Of a stretch of DNA of 6,590 nt, positions 1 through 6,141 are shown piece by piece. Under the pieces are notes generated by a model. That model searched no databases. It saw only the letters and a list, made by a program, of their open reading frames with translations, and was not told the DNA's origin. This stretch comes from Thermoplasmata archaeon. Lineage in GTDB: Archaea; Thermoplasmatota; Thermoplasmata; Thermoplasmatales; Thermoplasmataceae. The position numbers and the translations under genes are program-made. Every line of letters begins with the position of its first letter. The first letter of the stretch is position 1. The DNA lies in contig JAJYRT010000099.1 of NCBI GenBank assembly GCA_021793945.1, positions 1-6,590 on the forward strand, read 5' to 3'.

Positions 1-168
1 CGGATCATAATTGGGTCTTCCACCCTTCTCCGTGTCATTCTCATGCAAAGAGGAGAGGATTGGCCTGATCCTCTCGAAGTCAATGCGATCAGAAATGCCG
101 GTTAAGGGATCGCCAAGTGCTTCGATCCCCCTGTATAGTTCGGATAATCCTGTGTGGTAAAGGTTCAT
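1..168 (-). CDS. IS5-family (DUF772) transposase, N-terminal part, left copy
   Basis: This open frame starts with ATG at 168 and runs off the left edge after 56 codons without a stop. The product begins MNLYHTGLSELYRGIEALG and ends with GGRPNYDP. The G-R-P-x-Y-D-P block after about 50 residues is characteristic of the DUF772 N-terminal domain of IS5-type DDE transposases, which precedes the catalytic domain. The catalytic residues would lie outside the window. Relative to the right-hand copy there is one silent change (GGT for GGC) and one replacement (His for Tyr at residue 42), so the copies have diverged slightly and are not an exact duplicate. An in-frame stop lies just upstream of the chosen ATG. 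Family call is firm; subgroup is not resolvable from 56 residues. Confidence 0.85.
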   Translation of the reverse strand, partial: MNLYHTGLSELYRGIEALGDPLTGISDRIDFERIRPILSSLHENDTEKGGRPNYDP

Positions 169-224
169 GGATATTGATCATGAGGTCATGAAAAAGGGTT
201 TCGGTGGGAGTTTTTGGAAATCCT
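1..224 (-). mobile_element. 5' end of IS5-type insertion sequence, left copy
   Basis: This is the reverse complement of 6367-6590 with three mismatches (positions 22, 45 and 200), so it is one of two inverted copies of the same element. Identity stops abruptly at 224/225, which places the IS end at or within a few bases of 224. It reads leftward and continues beyond the window edge, so the 3' end, the far terminal inverted repeat and the outer target-site copy are not visible. It interrupts the transposase fragment at 224-469. Confidence 0.88.
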
Positions 225-469
225 CATACGTCTTTCATTCTTTTTTCCATGAATTTGATCAGGAAATAAGAATCGCCGAAATCAAGGATCAGCTTTTCAT
301 GCTTCATGCTCACATTGCCAGGCCTGATGAATTCTTTCCTTTCCCTGTTCACAACCTGTCCGAGGTATTTACTCTTCTGTGCAGGAGTCTTCTTCACCTT
401 GTCATAGTACGATGTCACCTCATAGGCGTATTCCTTGTTCTCGATCTTCTTGTATCTTATGAATGACAT
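224..469 (-). pseudogene. 5' remnant of an IS1634/IS4-like transposase gene, truncated by the IS5-type element
   Basis: The product starts MSFIRYKKIENKEYAYEV (ATG at 469; an upstream in-frame GTG at 484 is less likely) and includes KSKYLG and EKLILDFGDSYFL. This layout, a short beta-rich start followed by a Lys/Gln-rich K-x-K-YLG block, resembles the N-terminus of archaeal IS1634/IS4-type DDE transposases. That is recognition from memory, not a search. Coding stops after about 80 residues exactly where the IS5-type repeat begins: the TGA uses bases 226-224, so it is created at the junction. The catalytic domain is missing from this window, so the fragment is not functional. The rest of the gene, if it survives, would lie beyond the left IS copy. 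Confidence 0.7.
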
Positions 470-693
470 AATGTGTAATTCCACATTATCCTATAACTCT
501 TTCTAACCTGCAAAACAGGGGAAAACATAAGAACATAGTGCCTAATGGTCAGGGAATTTAGGAAGTTAAAACCTCTAACAGAAGTGAAGCGTTCAAAATG
601 GTAGATACCACGTACCGTGGCCCTCCTCATTTCTTAGTCATTCACTATTCCAATTTTTTTTGGTTCAAGATAGAACTTTGAATGGTAGAGACG
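470..693. other. non-coding spacer with small dyads
   Basis: No convincing gene is seen. It probably includes the outer end of the truncated IS1634/IS4-like element near 485-530, but no terminal repeat can be defined with only one end present. It contains a perfect 5-bp dyad with a 3-nt loop at 608-620 (CCACG/CGTGG), a symmetric T8 tract at 650-663 (CCAATTTTTTTTGG), and the 9-bp direct repeat AATGGTAGA at 597-605 and 681-689. Confidence 0.5.
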
Positions 694-703
694 CTATCTT
701 GAA
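664..703 (-). terminator. stem-loop at the 3' end of the NYN gene, possible terminator
   Basis: TTCAAGATAG at 664-673 pairs perfectly with CTATCTTGAA at 694-703 across a 20-nt loop. The right arm contains the TAG stop codon (696-694) of the minus-strand NYN gene, so the hairpin would form at the very end of that mRNA. On the minus strand it is followed by an A tract, not the U tract expected of an intrinsic terminator. On the plus strand the T8 tract lies upstream of it. A role in mRNA 3'-end formation or stability is inference. Confidence 0.35.
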
Positions 704-1209
704 TGATGCCCTGTCGAATATCTAACAAGTACTTCTTCTGTTAAGGCATTTGCACCATCACAGTTTCGTGCAAGTTCACCATTCCTGTCTTTCTTAGCAC
801 TCCAGAGATAAACTCTTGTTCCCTGGTCTTGAACATATTTGACCGCTGGAATGAAATCAGAATCTCCAGATACAAGGATGATATTCTGTATGTTTGATTT
901 GGAGAGTGTGATCATGTCCACTGCAAGCTGGATATCCACCTGTTTTTGTACATAATGAAATCCTAGCTTTTGTTTCTCTCCACGCCTGATTTTAAAATTG
1001 GTGAGCTTTTCAAGGCTTTCCAGCAACATCTCGTTTGATTTGAACTCGCAATCATATATGTAAGTTCTGAATAAAGAGGAATTGTGATTCTTGCATAACA
1101 AATCACAAAATGCCTTATAATCAAGTTTAAAAGCACTTTCCATGTGATCCAGGACTTCCTTTTTCAAATAATAATTGTCAATGAGTATCGCAGCTCTTTC
1201 TTCTACCAT
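694..1209 (-). CDS. NYN-domain (LabA/DUF88-like PIN-fold) protein, putative RNase
   Basis: The 171-residue product is a single NYN domain, the PIN-like metal-dependent nuclease fold of LabA/DUF88 proteins. Acidic positions expected of the active site are visible: D11 in ILIDNYY, D92 and D98 in VDIQLAVDM, and D116/D118 in LVSGDSDFIPAV. The last is the family's signature GDSDF-x-P motif, followed by a strand reading GTRVYLW. No fused RNA-binding or OST-HTH domain is present. The ATG at 1209 follows a TATA box by about 38 nt and lacks a clear Shine-Dalgarno motif, consistent with a short-leader transcript. The gene diverges from the R-M operon across about 490 nt. Family members are predicted or shown to act on RNA; the substrate here is unknown. 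Its place in the IS-bracketed cassette suggests an accessory defence or toxin-like role, which is inference. The domain call is firm. Confidence 0.85.
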   Translation of the reverse strand: MVEERAAILIDNYYLKKEVLDHMESAFKLDYKAFCDLLCKNHNSSLFRTYIYDCEFKSNEMLLESLEKLTNFKIRRGEKQKLGFHYVQKQVDIQLAVDMITLSKSNIQNIILVSGDSDFIPAVKYVQDQGTRVYLWSAKKDRNGELARNCDGANALTEEVLVRYSTGHHSR

Positions 1210-1243
1210 TTTTTTATCAACCAGGATTATGGTATTGTCAACA

Positions 1244-1251
1244 ATATATAA
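1244..1251 (-). promoter_or_regulatory. TATA box for the NYN gene, possibly bidirectional
   Basis: The plus-strand bases ATATATAA (minus TTATATAT) lie about 38 nt before the NYN start codon. That predicts a start site near 1222 and a leader of roughly 13 nt. The core TATATA is self-complementary and lies about 21 nt before the plus-strand ATG at 1267, so it could also fire rightward. Confidence 0.5.
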
Positions 1252-1266
1252 TTTTATTCAAAACAG

Positions 1267-1464
1267 ATGCCACCTGGAATATCTCTTGAAAAACTGCCAG
1301 AGCTGGTTTATAAATTGAAAAATAACAATCGGTTCAAGAAGAAGAAAAAATATGTATCGTACATTGTCAGCATATCTGGGATAATGGGGGATTATATTAC
1401 GGACCCCATTCTTGACGTATTGAAAGTAACTATTAGGACTGTTTTACTTGTGATGGATCCTTGA
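1267..1464 (+). CDS. small hypothetical protein, doubtful
   Basis: This 65-codon frame starts with ATG and has a protein-like composition: a proline-bearing start, then an amphipathic stretch (SLEKLPELVYKLKNN), a basic run (FKKKKK), and a mostly hydrophobic C-terminal half. I recognise no domain. There is no Shine-Dalgarno motif; the only promoter candidate is the symmetric TATA near 1247, which is slightly too close for a leaderless start. It ends just before another short open frame in a different phase (1475-1654), so both may be pieces of one decayed gene. It could equally be chance. Being next to the NYN gene would fit a small partner protein, but nothing in the sequence shows this. Confidence 0.3.
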   Translation: MPPGISLEKLPELVYKLKNNNRFKKKKKYVSYIVSISGIMGDYITDPILDVLKVTIRTVLLVMDP

Positions 1465-1474
1465 TTACATTAAG

Positions 1475-1654
1475 GTGCAGACGCATCAAGACTGGGGTTT
1501 TAATGGACAGCCACATAGTGGAAAGGGATTTGTTAATGTAAATGGTCAGGCTAGAATATATTGCACAGGAGTTTGCCCTGAAGGTGCAATATTACGACAT
1601 CCTCAGGGAGATAACGCATGCCTATTGAATTGTGCAGCGCACTTGATCAGTTAA
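1475..1654 (+). CDS. short open frame with two CxxxC pairs, very uncertain
   Basis: From GTG 1475 (the frame opens after a TGA at 1451-1453) 59 codons run to TAA at 1652-1654. The peptide is rich in Gly, Gln, Asn and His and contains C-T-G-V-C and C-L-L-N-C, two CxxxC pairs that might suggest metal binding. I do not recognise a family. There is no start signal. It follows the 1267-1464 frame with a change of phase, so a frameshifted remnant of a longer gene is one explanation and chance is another. Codon content alone cannot decide. Confidence 0.18.
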   Translation: MQTHQDWGFNGQPHSGKGFVNVNGQARIYCTGVCPEGAILRHPQGDNACLLNCAAHLIS

Positions 1655-1689
1655 GCTCTGGATATATAATCGAACCCAATAAGTTAAAT

Positions 1690-1695
1690 TTTATA
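1690..1695 (+). promoter_or_regulatory. TATA box of the R-M operon
   Basis: TTTATA at 1690-1695 is centred about 26 nt before the ATG at 1719, the spacing expected if transcription starts at the start codon (leaderless mRNA). A second box, TATATA at 1663-1668, would give a start near 1690 and a leader of about 29 nt. Absence of a Shine-Dalgarno motif before 1719 favours the leaderless reading. Confidence 0.55.
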
Positions 1696-1718
1696 GGTTT
1701 TTGACTGTTATACACTGG

Positions 1719-3677
1719 ATGACTGAGGGTGAAAATAAACGGATAACAGGAAAGATAAGTGATTTTGAAGAATTAACTTTGGCAGAAGAATCTATTCAAC
1801 CAACCATCGAAATAGCACAGCAACCCGAATTTTATAAGATCCCCAAGAGATTTGGGACTGTCCCCGTTGACGAATTGCCTCTGGGATATGTAAAAGGAAG
1901 AGGCTATTCTGAAAAGTTTCCCATTATCAGGTTGCCGTTTCAGAAAATGGAGGAAATCAGTTTCGGCAATAGATTCGATTACACTAATAAAATATTTTGG
2001 GGTGACAATCTGCATTTAATGAGGATGCTGCCCCCTGAGTCAATTGATTTGATTTATATCGATCCACCATTCTTTTCAGGCAGAGACTACAACGTTATTT
2101 TTGGAGACGAGAACGAGATCAGATCTTTTAGTGACATCTGGGATGGAGGTCTTCCAACTTATCTGATTTGGTTAAATGCGAGACTTCTCGAAATGAAGCG
2201 ACTCTTGAAGATGTCTGGCTCTATTTTTGTGCATTGTGACTACCACGCGGGACATTACATAAAAGTTGAAATGGATAAAATTTTTGGGCATTCTAATTTT
2301 AGAGACGAGATTATCTGGAAGAGAACTTCAGCCCACGGGATCCACCAGAAAGCTACTGGAAATGTTCATGACGTCATTTTTCATTTTACAAGATCGGATG
2401 AGTACATTTCTAACCAAGTTTATACAGAGCATGATGATAAATACGTTAAGACTCACTATAATATGAAAGATTCAAAGGGTCGTGTTTTTACAGCAGACAA
2501 TTTGATTGCACCAAATAAAGGCTATAAATATGAGTGGAACGGCGTTGTCAAGGAGTGGCGACTCCCAATTGAAAGGATGAAAGAATTGCATGAACTGGGG
2601 AGGATATATTATACTAAGGCTGGAACAGCGAGGTATATTAGATACCTTGATGAGATGCCAGGAACCCCTCTCCAAGATATCTGGGCAGATATTCCTCCAG
2701 TTAACTCTATGGCAAAGGAACGCGTAGGATATCCTACTCAGAAACCTGAGGCATTATTAGAAAGAATAATTAAAATGGCATCAAACGAAGAGGGAATTGT
2801 AGCTGACTTCTTTTGTGGGGGAGGCACTGCCGCGGTCGCAGCAGAAAAACTTAACAGAAGATGGATCGTTTCTGATGTCTCACGAATTGCGGTTGAGATA
2901 ACAAAAGGCAGAATTTTCAAAGTAATTAAAGAAAGTGTGAATGCATTAAATTCCCCTAATATTGAGGTTCTGTCCTGGGGTTATTACGATATTTCTTCTT
3001 TGTCTAAGCTAACAGATGATGATTTCAAAGGCTTTATATTAAGTGCTTTTGGTGCCAGGAGAGTATCCGACCAATTTATATCTGGACTAAAACAGGGAAT
3101 TCCTGTATGGGTCGGCCCGAAGGAACATGAGGTGCAGGTGGATGAAAATCCTGTCTTGGAATTCGCTGAATATCTTGAGAAATATTATGAAAACAGGAAG
3201 AGAGGAATAATGATAGCATGGCAATTTTCAGAAAAAGCAAAGCAGGCTCAGGATATGCTTGCCAAGCTCGGGGCAGGTATAGATTTTGTTAGTATAGACC
3301 TGGTGCCAATAGGTTCTGACAACTTCAAGAAACACATAGTTGAAAAAAGTGACGAATATGCTGGATTTCTCAGGTTTATATTACCTCCGGTAGGAAGGAT
3401 CAGGGTCAAAAGGTTATCAGAAAGAACTTACGAATTTGACTTTTCAGAATCTGTTTCTTTGAACAACGGAAAGGTGATAAACATCCAGGCTGATTTTAGC
3501 TTTGACGGAATATTCATACCGACCACAGGCTTTGCACTGACTGGAAATAAAAACAAAGAGAAGGGATTAATCCTAACACAGGAGTTTGAGAAATCTGGCA
3601 AAACCAAGGTTGCTTTTAAGATAGAAGACGACCAGGGCGGCGAGTCTTTAATTGTTAGAGAACTCGAGGTGAACTGA
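1719..3677 (+). CDS. mod: type III restriction-modification methyltransferase (Mod), beta-class N6-adenine
   Basis: The 652-residue product methylates adenine N6 with S-adenosylmethionine and should supply the recognition specificity of the complex. Numbered from ATG 1719, the order is: KIFWGDNLHLM at about 91; catalytic DLIYIDPPF (DPPF 115-118, motif IV); about 220 residues expected to hold the target-recognition region; YPTQKPEALLERI (about 338-350, motif X-like); then DFFCGGGTAAVAA (about 363-375, the FxGxG SAM-binding motif I). Motif IV before motif I defines the beta class typical of type III Mod, and the length is typical too. The last ~60 residues look beta-rich and PKD/Ig-like. An in-frame TTG at 1701 would add six residues, but ATG 1719 is preferred because the TATA box is about 26 nt upstream. 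It is first of three co-directional genes, 13 nt before the next start. All key motifs look intact, so the enzyme is probably active. Recognition sequence cannot be read from the protein. Confidence 0.9.
   Translation: MTEGENKRITGKISDFEELTLAEESIQPTIEIAQQPEFYKIPKRFGTVPVDELPLGYVKGRGYSEKFPIIRLPFQKMEEISFGNRFDYTNKIFWGDNLHLMRMLPPESIDLIYIDPPFFSGRDYNVIFGDENEIRSFSDIWDGGLPTYLIWLNARLLEMKRLLKMSGSIFVHCDYHAGHYIKVEMDKIFGHSNFRDEIIWKRTSAHGIHQKATGNVHDVIFHFTRSDEYISNQVYTEHDDKYVKTHYNMKDSKGRVFTADNLIAPNKGYKYEWNGVVKEWRLPIERMKELHELGRIYYTKAGTARYIRYLDEMPGTPLQDIWADIPPVNSMAKERVGYPTQKPEALLERIIKMASNEEGIVADFFCGGGTAAVAAEKLNRRWIVSDVSRIAVEITKGRIFKVIKESVNALNSPNIEVLSWGYYDISSLSKLTDDDFKGFILSAFGARRVSDQFISGLKQGIPVWVGPKEHEVQVDENPVLEFAEYLEKYYENRKRGIMIAWQFSEKAKQAQDMLAKLGAGIDFVSIDLVPIGSDNFKKHIVEKSDEYAGFLRFILPPVGRIRVKRLSERTYEFDFSESVSLNNGKVINIQADFSFDGIFIPTTGFALTGNKNKEKGLILTQEFEKSGKTKVAFKIEDDQGGESLIVRELEVN
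3666..3672 (+). promoter_or_regulatory. Shine-Dalgarno motif for the helicase gene
   Basis: GAGGTGA sits inside the last codons of mod, complementary to the archaeal 16S rRNA 3' end. It is 6 nt from an in-frame CTG (3679), 18 nt from GTG 3691 and 24 nt from ATG 3697, so the best-spaced start is non-canonical. Confidence 0.65.
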
Positions 3678-3690
3678 CCTGCAAAATTAT

Positions 3691-5700
3691 GTGCTAATGC
3701 CGGATTCGTTTATTCATCTTCAAGATGAATTTAAAAACTGGGTAATGTCAGGATACCCTGATGTTAAGCCTAAAACATCGGAATTTATTGAAAATCTGTT
3801 GCAAAGAAATAAGGGGGCACAATTATGGGGACACCAGAAAGAGGCTATCCTTAGGGTCATATACTCATATGAAGTTAAAGAGAGTAAATTAGGAAACAAG
3901 TATCTGCTAAGAATTGTCACGGGCGGAGGTAAGAGCCTTATCATCGCCTCCATAATAGCGTGGCTCAAATTCGCACACTCCAATGAATTCGAAAAATTTA
4001 TCATAATCTGCCCAAACCTAATAGTAAAAGACAGATTGGCAATTGATTTCTTACCCTCCTCTGAAAACGGGATGAAGACTGTGTTTGAAAAATGGACTCT
4101 TACACCCGATGAGAATTTAAACAAAAGCATAGGTGCAACGGTTCTTGAAAGTGGAGGCGCTCCGCAGGACATACTAACCGCAGATATTGTAATTACAAAT
4201 ATTCAGGAGCTCTATACAACTGGAACTAATACGGGACGCAATCTTGATTTTTTGGTTACAAAGGTTGGCAATATAGCGGTCTTCAATGACGAAGCACATA
4301 ACAGCGTGGCCAACGAGTTTAAAAGAATTTTGAAAATCTTGAAGAACAACACGAAACTAAGGCTGGATACGACTGCCACTCCTGAAAGGGCAGATGGCAG
4401 TTATCCCGACTCTAAACTCATCTACAGTTTTGACATTACAGCCGCAATGGATTCTCCATATCCGGTTATAAAGAATATTGTTGTTCTGCAACCGGAATCC
4501 CATATTGTGGAGATCACTTACACAAACACACAAACCAACGAAAGAAAGAGAATCACAGATTTCACACCGGAGGAGATGGAGCAGTATGAAAAGAAGGTCA
4601 AACCTTTCCAGTGGATAATGGATCCGGCTCCGATGAAAATGCTTCTCTCCATCTCGATAAACGCATTAGCCCAGAAAAAAAGGGAGGCGAACGGTTCGTA
4701 CAAACCACTTCTCTTTGTGGTTACTATGGGTATAGAAGAGGCAAAAAGAACCAAGGAATTTCTTGAACATGAATTCAATTTGAAAACATTGCTGGTTACA
4801 GAGGATTCAGATGACAGGGAACGTGACGAGGCAAAGAACATAGGATCTTTTAGCAGTCCATATGAGGCAGTGGTTAGCGTGTTCATGTTAAGGGAGGGTT
4901 GGGATGTTTCCCAGGTTTCTATAGTTCTTTTACTCCGAAGGATAACATCACCTGTCTTCGGACAGCAGATAATCGGCCGTGGTTTAAGAAAAATTAGGAA
5001 GGGATCATCAGATCCTGAGATACTTTTTGTTGTAGATCACCCAAAGATGGATCATAACTGGCTATGGAAGCTGATGAATGTTAGCAGGATAAGACAGGAC
5101 ATACTTCCAAACGACGAGATCAGAAATGAAGATATTCCGGCCAGAACGCACTTCATACAGAAATTAGTCAACCCTGACAAGTTGATTACAGTAAAACCAC
5201 CGGGTACTGACACAGGCTTCCAGGCGAAATTGGAAGAAATTCGTGCGAAATTGAAGAGTGAAGAACCTGTACTCAATTGGAAAGAAAAATTGGAAGAAGT
5301 TACCTATGACACGTCTGAATCTATTGAAATCACTGCGGTGATCATGGATCGACTCAGGAAAAAGTCTGTGGGGAAAAAATTTGGATCTGAAGTTGAGGAC
5401 AAGGGCAGAGGCCAGATTTTCACAGGGTCTTCAAACTTCAATCTTACTGTAGAGGATGTTACTGCTGAAATTGCAACTATGGTAAAGGCAATGATCGAGG
5501 AGAATGCCTATGACATAACAAAGCAGGAAAGACTGTACAATGTCGTAATGGATCATATTTGTCATAAATTTTTGCTGGATAACCCTCTATCCACCGCAAA
5601 CCAGGATAAATTGGAAACCATAATTAGATTCATTCCGGAAATAAGAAAAAATTTTTCTAAAGGGATATTGAAAGGAATTCTATTAGGGGGTGATGATTAA
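3691..5700 (+). CDS. res: type III restriction enzyme Res motor subunit (SF2 helicase) lacking the nuclease domain
   Basis: The 669-residue product is the ATP-driven translocase of a type III restriction enzyme. Superfamily 2 motifs appear in order: LWGHQKEAI (45-53), Walker A TGGGKS (77-82), FIIICPNL (Ia, about 103-110), VITNIQEL (about 167-174), motif II NDEAH (199-203), motif III TTAT (227-230), a second RecA fold with LLFVVTMGIEEA (IV), LREGWDV (V, 400-406) and QQIIGRGLR (VI, 425-433). Typical type III Res proteins are about 900-1000 residues with a PD-(D/E)xK domain at the C-terminus. This one ends without such a domain, and the missing activity is encoded by the next gene, which overlaps it. 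Start is uncertain: GTG 3691, ATG 3697, or CTG 3679, which has the best Shine-Dalgarno spacing. It is co-transcribed with mod by spacing. All ATPase motifs are intact. Confidence 0.88.
   Translation: MLMPDSFIHLQDEFKNWVMSGYPDVKPKTSEFIENLLQRNKGAQLWGHQKEAILRVIYSYEVKESKLGNKYLLRIVTGGGKSLIIASIIAWLKFAHSNEFEKFIIICPNLIVKDRLAIDFLPSSENGMKTVFEKWTLTPDENLNKSIGATVLESGGAPQDILTADIVITNIQELYTTGTNTGRNLDFLVTKVGNIAVFNDEAHNSVANEFKRILKILKNNTKLRLDTTATPERADGSYPDSKLIYSFDITAAMDSPYPVIKNIVVLQPESHIVEITYTNTQTNERKRITDFTPEEMEQYEKKVKPFQWIMDPAPMKMLLSISINALAQKKREANGSYKPLLFVVTMGIEEAKRTKEFLEHEFNLKTLLVTEDSDDRERDEAKNIGSFSSPYEAVVSVFMLREGWDVSQVSIVLLLRRITSPVFGQQIIGRGLRKIRKGSSDPEILFVVDHPKMDHNWLWKLMNVSRIRQDILPNDEIRNEDIPARTHFIQKLVNPDKLITVKPPGTDTGFQAKLEEIRAKLKSEEPVLNWKEKLEEVTYDTSESIEITAVIMDRLRKKSVGKKFGSEVEDKGRGQIFTGSSNFNLTVEDVTAEIATMVKAMIEENAYDITKQERLYNVVMDHICHKFLLDNPLSTANQDKLETIIRFIPEIRKNFSKGILKGILLGGDD
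5686..5692 (+). promoter_or_regulatory. Shine-Dalgarno-like motif at the helicase/nuclease overlap
   Basis: GGGGGTG (continuing GATGATTAA) at the end of the helicase gene resembles GGAGGTGA. It abuts ATG 5693 and lies 9 nt before in-frame TTG 5702, directly after the helicase TAA at 5698-5700. TTG has the better spacing, ATG the better codon. The arrangement implies translational coupling. The G5 run is also where a one-base change would join the two frames. Confidence 0.5.
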
Positions 5701-6043
5701 ATTGCCAGCTGAAGGAGTTTATAAGGATCCAAAAAAAAGTGCTTATTCCATTGAGTACTATGAAAGCGATCAGGAACGACAGTACATGGAATTCCTTGAA
5801 AGATCAGATGACGTCGCAAAGTGGACAAAGAATCACGGTATAAGGATACCTTACTTTAATCTTGATGACAAACTGGCCCATTACAATCCTGATTTTCTTG
5901 TTGAATATAAGAATGGAGATCAGGAAATAGTGGAAATCAAAGGGGGTCACTTGATAAACAATCCAATCACGAGAAGAAAAACCCAGGCAGCGATGGAGTG
6001 GTGCAAAAAAAGGAATATTAAGTACACTCTGAAGGAAGTGTGA
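5693..6043 (+). CDS. stand-alone PD-(D/E)xK endonuclease subunit of the type III R-M system
   Basis: About 116 residues form one compact nuclease domain. Numbered from the upstream GTG 5690, the visible core is ESDQERQYMEFLE (E29 as a candidate first acid), NHGIRIPY, YNPDFLVEY (P67-D68), and IVEIKGG (E82-x-K84), then a helix with RRKTQAAMEWCKKR. D-x13-E-x-K with a preceding acid is the pattern of type III Res C-terminal nuclease domains and also of TnsA-like endonucleases. No HTH, transposase or other domain is attached, so TnsA-type transposition is unlikely. It overlaps the helicase gene and supplies the cutting activity that protein lacks, so I infer it is the separated Res nuclease. Start options are GTG 5690, ATG 5693 and TTG 5702. 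Deleting one G from the G5 run at 5686-5690 would fuse it in frame to the helicase. All catalytic residues are present. Confidence 0.82.
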   Translation: MIKLPAEGVYKDPKKSAYSIEYYESDQERQYMEFLERSDDVAKWTKNHGIRIPYFNLDDKLAHYNPDFLVEYKNGDQEIVEIKGGHLINNPITRRKTQAAMEWCKKRNIKYTLKEV

Positions 6044-6141
6044 AAATCAATTAATATTACACCTTAAAGCTAGGTATACCTTTGCTATTTCCCAGGATAT
6101 GAATATCTTTAACTCACACAATCTAGTATTACGTAAATGAA
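6044..6141. other. convergent intergenic region, no clear terminator
   Basis: This stretch separates the rightward R-M operon from the leftward remnant. It contains a perfect 10-bp palindrome AGGTATACCT (6072-6081) and GATATgaATATC (6096-6107). Neither has a loop long enough for a good RNA hairpin. T-rich patches near 6081-6090 and 6106-6110 could serve as weak archaeal termination signals. Confidence 0.3.

Larger units (their letters stand above)
1210..1700. other. long divergent intergenic region
   Basis: About 490 nt separate the divergent NYN gene and mod. They hold the NYN TATA box, two weak short frames (1267-1464 and 1475-1654), and two candidate mod TATA boxes near 1665 and 1692. No tRNA, strong hairpin or repeat array was seen. 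It may be a decayed gene plus promoters. Confidence 0.5.

Noticed and set aside
167..466. 99-codon plus-strand open frame
   Set aside because: It lies antisense to the transposase fragment and crosses the IS boundary, so it is a chance frame.
597..689. Direct repeat AATGGTAGA (597-605 and 681-689)
   Set aside because: Nine bases twice within 100 bp of A+T-rich spacer, with no third copy or associated structure, is probably chance.
3720..4172. 150-codon minus-strand open frame inside the helicase gene
   Set aside because: It is opposite a region with clear SF2 helicase motifs (Walker A at residues 77-82); its Ser/Cys/Pro-rich product looks like antisense translation.
4518..4886. 122-codon minus-strand open frame inside the helicase gene
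   Set aside because: Antisense to well-supported coding sequence, with no start signal or recognisable domain.
1719..6043. BREX, DISARM or another multigene defence system
   Set aside because: No PglX/PglZ, BrxC, DrmA/B or phospholipase-D gene is present; the motifs fit type III Mod and Res instead.
5693..6043. TnsA of a Tn7-like transposon
   Set aside because: The fold is similar, but there is no TnsB, TnsC or TnsD-like gene, and the overlap with the helicase points to restriction.
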